From Pseudomonadota bacterium (GTDB taxonomy: Bacteria > Pseudomonadota > Gammaproteobacteria > Xanthomonadales > Xanthomonadaceae): a stretch of DNA of 16,570 bases. A model generated the notes under the pieces. The model was not told the origin of the DNA. It searched no databases and saw nothing but the letters and a program-made list of their open reading frames with translations. Each line of letters begins with the position of its first letter. The stretch's first letter is position 1. A program made the translations under genes and the position numbers. This document shows positions 7,474-16,185 of this stretch, in pieces. The stretch spans positions 1 through 16,570 of the forward strand of contig JAEWLO010000543.1 of NCBI GenBank assembly GCA_023457475.1, in the 5' to 3' direction.

Positions 7474-8474
7474 GGGGTGCCCTTCTTTCGAGAGGATCTG
7501 GCGCTGCGGCGCGGCGACGCAGGGCGTGGCTCGACGGTTTCCGTGGATCCGGGTTTGGCCTTGCGCTTCGCAGGCGGCGGCACCGGCGTCGCCATGCGCC
7601 GGACCAGCCGCTCCAGCTCGGTGATGCGACGGTGGGCCGCATCCATCTCGGTGCGGGTCGGCAGTCCCAAGGCCTCGCAGAGCCGCTCGACCTCCTGCTG
7701 GGCGGCTCCGCGCAGGCGCATCTGCGCGTTGCCGAGCGCGGCGTAGATCTGCTGGAACGCATCTGACAGCGCCACCTTGGCGTAGGCCTCCTCGGCCACC
7801 TCGATCCACAGGTCGAACATCGCCCGCGCACTGGTGAGCTGGTTGCCCGGCTGTTCGTGCTCGGCCAGGCGCTTCTCGAACAAGGCGAACGCATCGTCGA
7901 GCGCCTGCCGGATCTGGTCCACGTAGGCCTTCGCGTGGCCCTGGTACTCCTGCTGTGCCCGCATCAGGGCCTGCCACCGTGCGTGGTGTTCACGCCCGGG
8001 CCCGAACGCCGGGCTCTGCAGCCATGGCTCGAGGTCCTGCTGCAGCCGCTCAAGCAGCGCCAGCAGGTCCGGTCCGCCCGCCTGGGTATGCCCGCGCGCG
8101 CCCTGCAGCATCCACTTGAGCATGCCCTCGCCCTGCCCTTCGACCGCCTCGCGCCAGGCCTGCGCGATGTCGGCACTGCTGGCGTCCTGCCCGGCGAACC
8201 GGGCAGCGACTGCCTGCATGGTGCCGTACCAGCCACCGGCCTGTTCGCGGAAGCGGTGCACGGCCTCTTCGGCCTGATGGTGGCCGGGCATGGCACCGGG
8301 GCTGGACATCAGCTGTGCCCACCCTTCTATGGTCTGCTGCCAGCTGCCGGGCCCGGCCGCGCCCTCGCCGCCCGGTACGGCAGCGTGCCGCAGCGCATCG
8401 CCCCAGGCACTGAAGTACTGTCGTGCCAGCGCTTCGAAATCGCCGGCATCATGCCCGCTGCCCGCGCTGCTCAT
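7470..8474 (-). CDS. phaE: Class III PHA synthase subunit PhaE
   Basis: This 334-residue protein lies directly upstream of phaC and overlaps it by four bases, the expected partner arrangement for class III PHA synthases. It is largely helical and Gln/Ala/Glu-rich, with Trp-rich amphipathic segments (GWAQLMSSPG, FDLWIEVAEEAYAKVALSDAFQQIYA at about residues 221-246) typical of PhaE. A late coiled-coil (AAHRRITELERLVRRMA) resembles the C-terminal helix of PhaE and phasin-like proteins. A basic disordered tail (KRKAKPG and later RRSARSSRKK) may contact DNA or the granule. It has no catalytic residues and serves to activate PhaC and bind the granule. AGGA about eight bases before ATG 8474 supports the start. 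It lies 49 bases after pssA. Confidence 0.92.
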   Translation of the reverse strand: MSSAGSGHDAGDFEALARQYFSAWGDALRHAAVPGGEGAAGPGSWQQTIEGWAQLMSSPGAMPGHHQAEEAVHRFREQAGGWYGTMQAVAARFAGQDASSADIAQAWREAVEGQGEGMLKWMLQGARGHTQAGGPDLLALLERLQQDLEPWLQSPAFGPGREHHARWQALMRAQQEYQGHAKAYVDQIRQALDDAFALFEKRLAEHEQPGNQLTSARAMFDLWIEVAEEAYAKVALSDAFQQIYAALGNAQMRLRGAAQQEVERLCEALGLPTRTEMDAAHRRITELERLVRRMATPVPPPAKRKAKPGSTETVEPRPASPRRSARSSRKKGTP

Positions 8475-8523
8475 GCGAAATGTCCTGCGGAGGCGGAGGC
8501 TGGCGCGATCATGGAGCGCGGGC

Positions 8524-9138
8524 TCATGGCTTGGGAATGCGCAGGGTCTTGCTGATCATCAGCGAGCCCGAGAGGGCGAACAGCAGTACCAGCGGGTGCA
8601 GCTGCCAAGGGCCCAGCTGCCACCGGCCAAGCCACAGGTCCGGGCCGATCGCCCCCATGCCGGCGGCGACCGCAAGCACCACCACCAGCGCCAGGCTGGT
8701 CGGAATGGGCGTGCCCTCGAAATACGGCACCTTGTCGCCCGCTCCCGCCAGCGCCTCGGCAGTGACGTTGTAGCGGGCCAGGCGGCTCACCCCGCAGCAG
8801 ACGAAATAGCTCAGCACCAACCAGTCCCAGCCCCCCTGCATGCCGCAGGCGTAGGCCAGCGCAGCCGGTGCCACGCCGAAGGAAATCACGTCCGACAACG
8901 AGTCCAGCTCGCGGCCCAGGGTGGAACTGGACTTGCGCCAGCGTGCGATGCGTCCGTCGAGCGCATCGAAAATGAAGGCCAGCGGGATCAAGGCCATGCC
9001 GAACAGCAGATAGCTGCGCTCGCCATCCTGCAGATAGCGCAGCGCCGCGAACACCGCCCCCATGCCGCAGAACGCATTGGCAAGCGTGAACCAGTCGGCC
9101 AGATGGAACTCGCGCAGCATCGAGAAGTGACGTTTCAT
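8524..9138 (-). CDS. pssA: CDP-diacylglycerol-serine O-phosphatidyltransferase
   Basis: The enzyme joins serine to CDP-diacylglycerol to make phosphatidylserine, the precursor of phosphatidylethanolamine, in the inner membrane. The CDP-alcohol phosphotransferase signature DGxxAR-x8-GxxxDxxxD is complete (D61, G62, A65, R66, G75, D79, D83). The flanking LDSLSDVISFGVAPA is typical of the integral-membrane (Bacillus-type) PssA rather than the E. coli peripheral enzyme. At 204 residues with about six hydrophobic segments it is somewhat short, but within the family. A phosphatidylcholine- or phosphatidylglycerol-type relative is less likely because of the SLSDVISFG context. It heads the minus-strand run leading into phaE-phaC and has a long structured leader. 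A short upstream frame ends at its start codon as ATGA. Confidence 0.93.
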   Translation of the reverse strand: MKRHFSMLREFHLADWFTLANAFCGMGAVFAALRYLQDGERSYLLFGMALIPLAFIFDALDGRIARWRKSSSTLGRELDSLSDVISFGVAPAALAYACGMQGGWDWLVLSYFVCCGVSRLARYNVTAEALAGAGDKVPYFEGTPIPTSLALVVVLAVAAGMGAIGPDLWLGRWQLGPWQLHPLVLLFALSGSLMISKTLRIPKP

Positions 9139-9211
9139 GGAAGCTCTGGGGACGGCAGTCCGGAAAGAGTACCGCGAGCAGCCCAGACCGTGACACCTTT
9201 CTCCGTATGGT

Positions 9212-9238
9212 GCCTTCGCATGAAGCTCACGCGAAGGC
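9212..9238 (-). other. Hairpin in the pssA 5' leader
   Basis: A perfect 8-bp stem (9212-9219 with 9231-9238, 11-base loop) lies 74 bases upstream of the pssA start. A second symmetric element, GGCGAA-TTT-TTCGCC (9246-9260), lies just beyond it. Together they suggest a structured untranslated leader. I do not recognise a known riboswitch class. Confidence 0.4.
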
Positions 9239-9300
9239 GACGTGCGGCGAATTTTTCGCCACCCATCTTGACAGCGAAGGGGGCTGGGGGCCGACGGGGC

Positions 9301-9346
9301 TTATCCACAAAGTTGCGCACACTTCATCCACACCCCCTGTGGGTAA
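9301..9346. promoter_or_regulatory. Cluster of three DnaA-box-like sites upstream of pssA
   Basis: A perfect DnaA-box consensus TTATCCACA occupies 9301-9309. TCATCCACA at 9324-9332 and the inverted TGTGGGTAA at 9338-9346 (TTACCCACA on the minus strand) each differ from it by one base. A weak fourth match (TTGCGCACA, 9313-9321) lies between them. Three good sites in 46 bases is far denser than chance. The region is the upstream end of the pssA promoter region and abuts the REP array. No replication gene is nearby, so a regulatory or titration role is an inference. Confidence 0.55.
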
Positions 9347-9495
9347 GTAGAGCCGGGCTTGCCCGGCTACCGTAGAGCCGGGCTTGCCCGGCTACCAAAC
9401 TCTGCCCGGCTGCGCCGCAGATCAGCCGGGCAGAGCCCGGCTACCAAACTCTGCCCGGCTTCACCGCAAATCAGCCGGGCAGAGCCCGGCTCTAC
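9347..9495. repeat. GTAG REP palindrome array
   Basis: Two identical 24-base GTAG-headed palindromes (9347-9370 and 9372-9395) are followed by two copies of a larger unit with a 49-base period. In each larger unit, 12-bp arms (9400-9411/9424-9435 and 9449-9460/9473-9484) flank a slightly different centre. The last unit ends with an inverted GTAG at 9495-9492. Such GTAG REPs are non-autonomous elements spread by RAYT (TnpA-REP) transposases in Stenotrophomonas and Xanthomonas. No RAYT gene is in the window. Placed between two genes on the same strand, the hairpins may also end or stabilise the NUDIX transcript. Confidence 0.85.
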
Positions 9496-9980
9496 AGCCG
9501 CGTAAAACTCCAGGACTGCATCCGGCCATCCCGGTACGGCATCACCCCGTGGAACGGGCGCGGGTCGGCGTCGAATACCAGTGGCAGGAACTGTCGGTCG
9601 CCCTCCCACATCGGCAGGGTGTCCAGCTTGTCCACGGCCACCCATTCAAGGGTGCCTTCCGGGTTCTCGGTCAGCGGGGTGCCGGTGTAGTCGTCGATGA
9701 CGAACACGAATCCGAACCAGTCCTCTCCCTGCCTGCCGAACCCCGGCCAGCTGATCGTGCCGCGCAGGTGCATGGTGCCGCAGGCGATACCGGCCTCTTC
9801 CATGATTTCGCGGCGCATGCCCGCCGCCACGTCCTCATCACGCTCGACCTTGCCGCCCAGGCCGTTGTACTTGCCGAGGTGGTGATCACCCGGCCGGGCA
9901 TTGCGGTGGATCATCAGGACCTGTGTGCCGTCCGGTGAGAGCACATAACCCAGGGTGGCTACGATGGGGGTGTAAGGCAT
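9492..9980 (-). CDS. NUDIX hydrolase, MutT/MTH1-like
   Basis: The 162-residue protein has a complete Nudix box at residues 43-65 (G-x5-E-x7-REIMEEAGI), giving the divalent-metal site that hydrolyses nucleoside diphosphate-linked compounds. The context GKYNGLGGKVE resembles MTH1-type 8-oxo-dGTP or purine-nucleotide sanitising enzymes, but the true substrate cannot be read from sequence. The start MPYTPIVATLGYVL at 9980 is the conserved beginning of this group. The open frame runs 44 codons further without similarity. The stop codon TAG is formed by the GTAG head of the last REP at 9492-9495, so the final residues (SWSFTRL) may have been set by repeat insertion. It follows the DUF1249 gene by 52 bases and probably shares its transcript. 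Confidence 0.9.
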   Translation of the reverse strand: MPYTPIVATLGYVLSPDGTQVLMIHRNARPGDHHLGKYNGLGGKVERDEDVAAGMRREIMEEAGIACGTMHLRGTISWPGFGRQGEDWFGFVFVIDDYTGTPLTENPEGTLEWVAVDKLDTLPMWEGDRQFLPLVFDADPRPFHGVMPYRDGRMQSWSFTRL

Positions 9981-10032
9981 GTCGCACGGGCTCGAGGAAC
10001 ACAATCCCCGATTATGCGTGATCGGCAGGGTC

Positions 10033-10545
10033 TCAGCCGGCCAGGCTCGCGCTGCGGGGTTCGGCCGCGGCCGCCAGGACCTCGCCGTCACGCCGCAGGG
10101 TGGCCACGCCATGGCCGCGTTCGGCCAGGTATTCCAGCCACTTGCCCAGGAAGGTGTTCATGCGCATGCGGTGACTGATCAGCTCGGCCGGCGGCGGGTA
10201 CATGCCCACCACATCCTGCCAGCGGCGGCCCACGTAGCAGTGGGTGGTCTCGGCCTGGCGGGCGTCACGGTACAGGCGCACGTAGGCCGACGGGTCCGGC
10301 TGGCCGGTGACCGGGTCGGCGAAGTCGTAGGTCAACCGCAGCTCCACGGTGTAGCGGTGGCACTCGATGACGTCCAGGCGCACGTCCAGGCCATCGCCCA
10401 CCGAGGACACATAGCTGCCTGCGACCAGCTCGGACGGGGCGAACAGCCGCACCAGGTGCCGGTAGTTTTCCGCGTACAGACCCATCAGCCAGCTCAGGCG
10501 ACTGAGCCGGGGAATGCGTTCGATGCGGGGCGATGCCTGGGCCAT
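10033..10545 (-). CDS. DUF1249 family protein, YqiB-like
   Basis: The 170-residue product matches the DUF1249/YqiB pattern. It has an early helix (LMGLYAENYRHLVRLFAP), a strand-rich centre (VRLDVIECHRYTVELRLTYDF), the conserved VRLYRDARQAE, and a C-terminal NTFLGKWLEYLAERGHG. The family has no established biochemical function and is cytosolic. E. coli yqiB also sits beside a NUDIX gene (nudF), although in a different order and with a different NUDIX type, so the association here may mean a shared role. The end of the protein is Ala-rich and probably flexible. ATG 10545 is preceded by GGA seven bases upstream. The gene lies 79 bases after ppsR. Confidence 0.88.
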   Translation of the reverse strand: MAQASPRIERIPRLSRLSWLMGLYAENYRHLVRLFAPSELVAGSYVSSVGDGLDVRLDVIECHRYTVELRLTYDFADPVTGQPDPSAYVRLYRDARQAETTHCYVGRRWQDVVGMYPPPAELISHRMRMNTFLGKWLEYLAERGHGVATLRRDGEVLAAAAEPRSASLAG

Positions 10546-10557
10546 GGTTCGATCCTA

Positions 10558-10605
10558 CACGTTGGTCATCCAAACGTGGGGGTTCCATGCGGCCGGACAA
10601 GGCCG
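10558..10605. other. Two small hairpins between ppsR and the DUF1249 gene
   Basis: One inverted repeat (10558-10565 with 10570-10578, one bulged base) and a 5-bp G/C stem (10590-10594 with 10601-10605) fill most of this 79-base gap. Either could end ppsR transcription or act as an operator for the DUF1249 gene. There is no T-run. Confidence 0.3.
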
Positions 10606-10624
10606 GAGCCTGAACGGCCCCCCG

Positions 10625-11446
10625 TCAATAATGCTCGCGCTGCAATCCCAACGTGGCCAGCACCTTGCTCGAAATCTCCTCGATCGAGGTATGCGTGGTG
10701 CTCAATGTGGGAATGCGCTCCATCCGGAACATGGTTTCGGCGGCCGCCACTTCCTTCCGGCAGGTATCCAGATTGGCGTAGCGCGAGTTCGGCCGGCGCT
10801 CCTGGCGGATCTGCTGCAGGCGGTCCGGGTCGATGGTCAGGCCGAACAGCTTGTTCCGGTAGGGCCGCAGCCGGGGTGGCAGGCGGTCGCTCTCCAGGTC
10901 CTCGTCGGTGAGCGGGTAATTGGCCGCGCGCACCCCGAAATGCAGGGCCAGGTAGATGCAGGTCGGGGTTTTACCGGCGCGCGAGACCGCCACCAGGATC
11001 ACGTCGGCATCGTCGTAGTTGATGGCGATGCCGTCGTCGTGGCTCAGCGCGAAGTTCATCGCGTTGATGCGGCGGTGATAGGTCTCAAAGTCCACCATGC
11101 CGTGGGCCTGGCCGACCCGGGAATGGCGGTTCACGGCCAGCTCACGCTCCAGCGGCTCGATGAAGGGGGCGAATACGTCGAGCATCAGCCCCCCGCTTTC
11201 GGCCAGGATCATGCTCAGGCTGCTGTCCACGCAGGAACTGACCACGATCGGCCGGACCTGGTAGCGCTCACCCGCCGCACGGATCCGTTCGCAGGCCTCC
11301 CGCGCTTTTTCGGGGTCGTCGACGAACGACATACGGTCGGTAATGAAGCTGAATCCGGAGAACTGGGTCAGCAGGCTATGCCCAATGGTTTCAGCGGTGA
11401 TACCGGTTCCATCGGATACGTAGAAGACCGGGCGGATCATCGTCAT
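10625..11446 (-). CDS. ppsR: PEP synthase regulatory protein (kinase/pyrophosphorylase)
   Basis: PpsR (DUF299/PSRP) is a bifunctional enzyme. It inactivates PEP synthase by ADP-dependent threonine phosphorylation and reactivates it by Pi-dependent dephosphorylation. The 273-residue length is normal. Visible family marks are the opening RPVFYVSDGTGITAETIGHS, the P-loop-like SRAGKTPT (residues 155-162), YLALHFGVRAANYPL and FGLTIDP (201-207). It is divergent from its target ppsA, as in E. coli. ATG 11446 and ATG 11440 are both possible starts, giving MTMIRP or MIRP. A GAGGGG lies about 11 bases before the first, so the choice is open by two codons. A terminator-like element lies in the leader region. 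Confidence 0.95.
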   Translation of the reverse strand: MTMIRPVFYVSDGTGITAETIGHSLLTQFSGFSFITDRMSFVDDPEKAREACERIRAAGERYQVRPIVVSSCVDSSLSMILAESGGLMLDVFAPFIEPLERELAVNRHSRVGQAHGMVDFETYHRRINAMNFALSHDDGIAINYDDADVILVAVSRAGKTPTCIYLALHFGVRAANYPLTDEDLESDRLPPRLRPYRNKLFGLTIDPDRLQQIRQERRPNSRYANLDTCRKEVAAAETMFRMERIPTLSTTHTSIEEISSKVLATLGLQREHY

Positions 11447-11470
11447 GTGCCTGTGAACCCCTCTGAAGCC

Positions 11471-11505
11471 TAAAAAGGCCGTCGATACAAGCTTGTGCCG
11501 ACGGC
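11471..11505 (-). terminator. Near-perfect palindrome plus T-run ahead of ppsR
   Basis: A 28-base palindrome (arms 11478-11491 and 11492-11505, two mismatched pairs, centre ACAAGCTTGT) is followed on the minus strand by CCTTTTTA (11478-11471). Read toward ppsR this has the shape of an intrinsic terminator, ending 24 bases before the ppsR start. It could attenuate ppsR, or block read-in from antisense transcription of the ppsA side. As DNA, its symmetry in a divergent promoter region also fits a repressor operator. It does not match the Cra (FruR) consensus known at E. coli ppsA. Confidence 0.5.
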
Positions 11506-11522
11506 GGTCTGCCCGGCATCAT
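11493..11522 (+). promoter_or_regulatory. Possible ppsA promoter
   Basis: TTGTGC (11493-11498) and CATCAT (11517-11522) sit 18 bases apart and match the sigma-70 consensus at four positions each. The -35 element would lie inside the palindrome, so a protein bound there would block this promoter. The match is weak. Confidence 0.25.
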
Positions 11523-11577
11523 ATCGGCTTCTTCCTACGGACGTGGCCATACAGCCCGCCTCGGGCGATGGCCAAAC

Positions 11578-11589
11578 GGAGCATCGCGC

Positions 11590-11592
<3 letters not shown>
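11578..11592 (+). promoter_or_regulatory. Ribosome binding site and TTG start codon of ppsA
   Basis: GGAG at 11578-11581 lies eight bases before TTG 11590. The nearby ATG at 11568 is in another frame. The next in-frame ATG lies past the conserved N-terminus, so TTG is the only start that keeps NENILWLHELRLADL. Confidence 0.75.
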
Positions 11593-13968
<2,376 letters not shown>

Positions 13969-13972
13969 TACG

Positions 13973-14000
13973 AAAAACCCCGCTTCGGCGGGGTTTTTTT
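13973..14000 (+). terminator. Intrinsic terminator of ppsA
   Basis: A 6-bp G/C stem (13978-13983 with 13988-13993) with a TTCG tetraloop is followed by seven T. It starts five bases after the ppsA stop, and flanking A/T pairs extend the stem. This is the clearest terminator in the window. Confidence 0.96.
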
Positions 14001-14024
14001 CATGTCCGTGTCTGGTGCCGCGAA

Positions 14025-14046
14025 GCCACGCAGGGCGTGGCTCTAC
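14025..14046 (-). repeat. Single GTAG REP element
   Basis: Read on the minus strand, GTAGA is followed by a 7-bp stem (14041-14035 with 14031-14025) and a 3-base loop. This is the same class of element as the array at 9347-9495 but a different sequence subtype. It sits between the convergent ppsA and EcsC-family genes, 12 bases past the latter's stop codon. Confidence 0.75.
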
Positions 14047-14057
14047 GCGAGACTGCA

Positions 14058-14933
14058 TCACCGGGCGGGGATACCGCCCGCAATCTCCGCGTACGCCGCC
14101 CGCACGGTCTCATACCCATACGTCCGCTCCAGGCGGCGCACGATGAAATGCCCGCGGGCCATGTCCTGGTAGTAATCAGTGAACATGGTGTTGAGCGTGG
14201 CCCCGGCCACCGCCCCGACGATCGGCACCGCCTGCGCGGCGAACTTCTCCGTCACCACCACGCCGAAGCGTGCGGCGACCTTCTCCACGATCTTGGCCAG
14301 CCACTTGCCGGCTTCCTTCGGGGTCAATCCGATCATCACTCCCCCCCCACCCACCGCCGCCCCGGCCAGCTCGGCGGAAAAGTGGCGCATCACCTCGGCG
14401 GTGAAACCCCGGGTGATGTAGTAGCCCGTCTCGCTGGCGTCATCCTCGCCGGAATTGCCGCCGAGCGCGAACACCTCCAGGCAGGCATGCCGGGTCGCCA
14501 TGTCGCGCATGTCGAAGCCTTCGCTGCGCGCCACATCGGCCACCGAGCGCATCATGATGGTGGTGGATACGGGCAGTTCGATGAACAGCGTGGTGAACCC
14601 GAACGCCCCGCCCACCGCGCCGGTGGCGGCGGCGGCGGCCTTGTGCCAACGCGTCGATGCCGCCTTGCCGGGCGTGTTCTCCATGCTCCACAGCGCCGCC
14701 TGCGCGGATTTGAACAATGCCGCCTCGACCGCCCCGTGGATCCTGCTGGAGACCGCCTTCGGCAATCTGTTCACCGCGAACTCCAGCGGTGAGCCGATCA
14801 GATTGGCCATTTTCGCCGTCAGCGTCGGCGATTCGAGCAGGGCGACAGCCCGCTGGAGATCGGCCCAGTCCTGCGTGGCGGGCAGCAGGCGGATTTCCAG
14901 AGGCGGCGGGACGGCGGGCAGATGGGTGCTCAT
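14058..14933 (-). CDS. EcsC family protein
   Basis: The 291-residue product resembles the EcsC family, named for the third gene of the Bacillus subtilis ecs ABC-transporter operon, whose biochemical role is unknown. Typical marks are LPVSTTIMMRSVADVARSEG (residues 120-139), the Gly-rich segment AGAAVGGGGVMIGL (190-203), and the C-terminal VPIVGAVAGATLNTMFTDYY (236-255). The Gly/Ala-rich hydrophobic stretches (about 98-120, 188-204 and 234-250) suggest membrane association, but no signal peptide is present. No ABC-transporter gene is beside it, so it is not part of an ecs-like operon here. MSTHLPAV at 14933 is taken as the start. The open frame runs 57 codons further, through a Pro/Ser/Arg-rich stretch that overlaps orn. 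No strong ribosome site is visible. Confidence 0.87.
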   Translation of the reverse strand: MSTHLPAVPPPLEIRLLPATQDWADLQRAVALLESPTLTAKMANLIGSPLEFAVNRLPKAVSSRIHGAVEAALFKSAQAALWSMENTPGKAASTRWHKAAAAATGAVGGAFGFTTLFIELPVSTTIMMRSVADVARSEGFDMRDMATRHACLEVFALGGNSGEDDASETGYYITRGFTAEVMRHFSAELAGAAVGGGGVMIGLTPKEAGKWLAKIVEKVAARFGVVVTEKFAAQAVPIVGAVAGATLNTMFTDYYQDMARGHFIVRRLERTYGYETVRAAYAEIAGGIPAR

Positions 14934-14983
14934 GGGCCGATCATAGCCAGATGGGCTTGAACGGCACGTTTCACGCGCGATGC

Positions 14984-15011
14984 GTAGACCCCTTGGGTCG
15001 GCCGTTGGCCG
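14984..15011 (-). terminator. Tandem small hairpins after orn
   Basis: Two adjacent short stems (14987-14991 with 14995-14999, and 14999-15003 with 15007-15011, each with a 3-base loop) begin 26 bases past the orn stop on the minus strand. A GTAG at 14984-14987 on the plus strand gives them a REP-like look. They may end orn transcription. No T-run is present. Confidence 0.35.
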
Positions 15012-15036
15012 GACCTCGCGGTACCAGGAGAACCCT

Positions 15037-15606
15037 TCAGACGGGCAATCCGGACAAGGCCCCCATGAACTGCCGGTAATGGCGCAGCTCGGCGATGGAA
15101 TCATGCACGTCGCTCAGTGCGGTATGGCTGGCGGTCTTGGTCAGGCCCGCAGCCACGGTCGGAGCCCAGCGCTTGGCCAGCTCCTTCACCGTGGACACGT
15201 CCAGGTTGCGGTAGTGGAAATACTTCTCCAGGCGGGGCATTTCGCGGTGCAGGAAACGACGGTCCTGGCAGATGGAATTGCCGCACATCGGCGAGGCACC
15301 GGCCTTGATCCACTGCGCGAGGAAGTTCACCGTCTGCGCTTCGGCCTGGGCCAGGGTGACCTCGCTCTCGACAACCCGCTGCCACAGGCCCGAACGGCGA
15401 TGCTGGTTGCGGTTCCACTCATCCATCGCTTCAAGGCGCTCGACGGAATGATGGATGGCGAACTCCGGCCCTTCGGCCAACACGTTCAACTGCGCGTCGG
15501 TGACCACGGTGGCGATTTCGATGATCGAATCGTTATCGGTATCCAGACCGGTCATTTCCAGGTCGATCCAGATCAGTCGTTCGTGTTCCGCGCCGTTGTC
15601 GGCCAT
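15037..15606 (-). CDS. orn: Oligoribonuclease
   Basis: Orn degrades RNA fragments of two to five nucleotides, including the cyclic-di-GMP breakdown product pGpG, and is often essential. The 189-residue product carries the full DEDDh exonuclease set: D15 and E17 in IWIDLEMTGLD, D115 in CGNSICQDRRF, and H161 and D166 in SHTALSDVHDS. Each is three residues later than in the E. coli enzyme, which reflects a slightly longer N-terminus. The start MADNGAEH at 15606 is preferred because the family begins near this point. An in-frame ATG at 15636 would add ten residues (MGNSSSRCEH) without support. The gene lies 48 bases after tadA and may be read from the same transcript. Confidence 0.96.
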   Translation of the reverse strand: MADNGAEHERLIWIDLEMTGLDTDNDSIIEIATVVTDAQLNVLAEGPEFAIHHSVERLEAMDEWNRNQHRRSGLWQRVVESEVTLAQAEAQTVNFLAQWIKAGASPMCGNSICQDRRFLHREMPRLEKYFHYRNLDVSTVKELAKRWAPTVAAGLTKTASHTALSDVHDSIAELRHYRQFMGALSGLPV

Positions 15607-15654
15607 GTGTTCACACCGGGATGAAGAATTCCCCATGATACCCCGGGGGCCACC

Positions 15655-16185
15655 TCAATCCCGCGTGATGAGCAGCGGCGGCTTGCCGCGCTTGGCACGG
15701 AAGTAATTGGTCAGACGCGTGCTCGCATCCTTCGCCAGCACGCCACCGTGCAGCTCCACCCGGTGGTTGTGACGCGGATCGCCGAGCAGGTCGAACACGC
15801 TGCCACACGCCCCCGTCTTGGGGTCGCTGGCCGCGTACACCAGGCGCGCTACCCGCGCATGCACCACGGCCATGGCGCACATCGCGCAGGGTTCCAGGGT
15901 CACGTACAGGGTGCTGCCCAGCAGGCGGTGATTGCCCAGCACCCTGCCCGCCTGGCGCATGGCCACGATCTCAGCGTGCGCGCTCGGGTCATGCTCGGCA
16001 ATGTTCAGGTTCCAGCCCTCGCCGAGCACCTGCCCCTCCGGCCCGACCAGCACCGCGCCGACCGGAATCTCGTTGAACTCCTGTTCGGCGCGCGCGGCCA
16101 GTGCCAGCGCATGCTGCATCCAGTACTCATCCTGGTCATGCACCGGCACGCCGAGGGGCGGGGACGGCGGCAGGCGCTCAACCAT
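15655..16185 (-). CDS. tadA: tRNA-specific adenosine deaminase TadA
   Basis: TadA deaminates A34 to inosine in tRNA-Arg(ACG), letting one tRNA read several codons, and is usually essential. The zinc and catalytic motifs of the cytidine/deoxycytidylate deaminase fold are intact: HAE at residues 70-72 (E72 being the proton shuttle) and PCAMC at 99-103, with NEIPVGAVLV before them. The 176-residue length is slightly above average because of a Pro-rich N-terminal lead (PPSPPLGVPVHDQDE). ATG 16185 is chosen with AGGG nine bases upstream. ATG 16191, two codons earlier, is also possible. Its start overlaps the end of mntR by eight bases, so the two are probably translationally coupled. Confidence 0.93.
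   Translation of the reverse strand: MVERLPPSPPLGVPVHDQDEYWMQHALALAARAEQEFNEIPVGAVLVGPEGQVLGEGWNLNIAEHDPSAHAEIVAMRQAGRVLGNHRLLGSTLYVTLEPCAMCAMAVVHARVARLVYAASDPKTGACGSVFDLLGDPRHNHRVELHGGVLAKDASTRLTNYFRAKRGKPPLLITRD

Noticed and set aside
6484..7746. Plus-strand frame (420 codons) antisense to phaC/phaE
   Set aside because: It has shadow composition, no recognisable domain, and the opposite strand carries a complete phaC active site.
6403..7977. A 524-residue start for PhaC
   Set aside because: The extra 168 residues lie within phaE in another frame and do not resemble a class I PhaC N-terminus. The ATGA overlap fixes the start at 7473.
9268..9273. TTGACA as a plus-strand promoter
   Set aside because: There is no -10 and no plus-strand gene downstream before the REP array.
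9347..9495. CRISPR array
   Set aside because: Repeats are palindromic GTAG REPs with no unique 30-40 base spacers and no cas genes nearby.
9301..9495. Chromosomal replication origin
   Set aside because: DnaA boxes are present, but there is no AT-rich unwinding region and none of dnaA, dnaN, rpmH or gidA flanks the site.
14934..15104. Upstream extension of the EcsC-family protein
   Set aside because: It overlaps orn, and its composition is unlike a conserved N-terminus.
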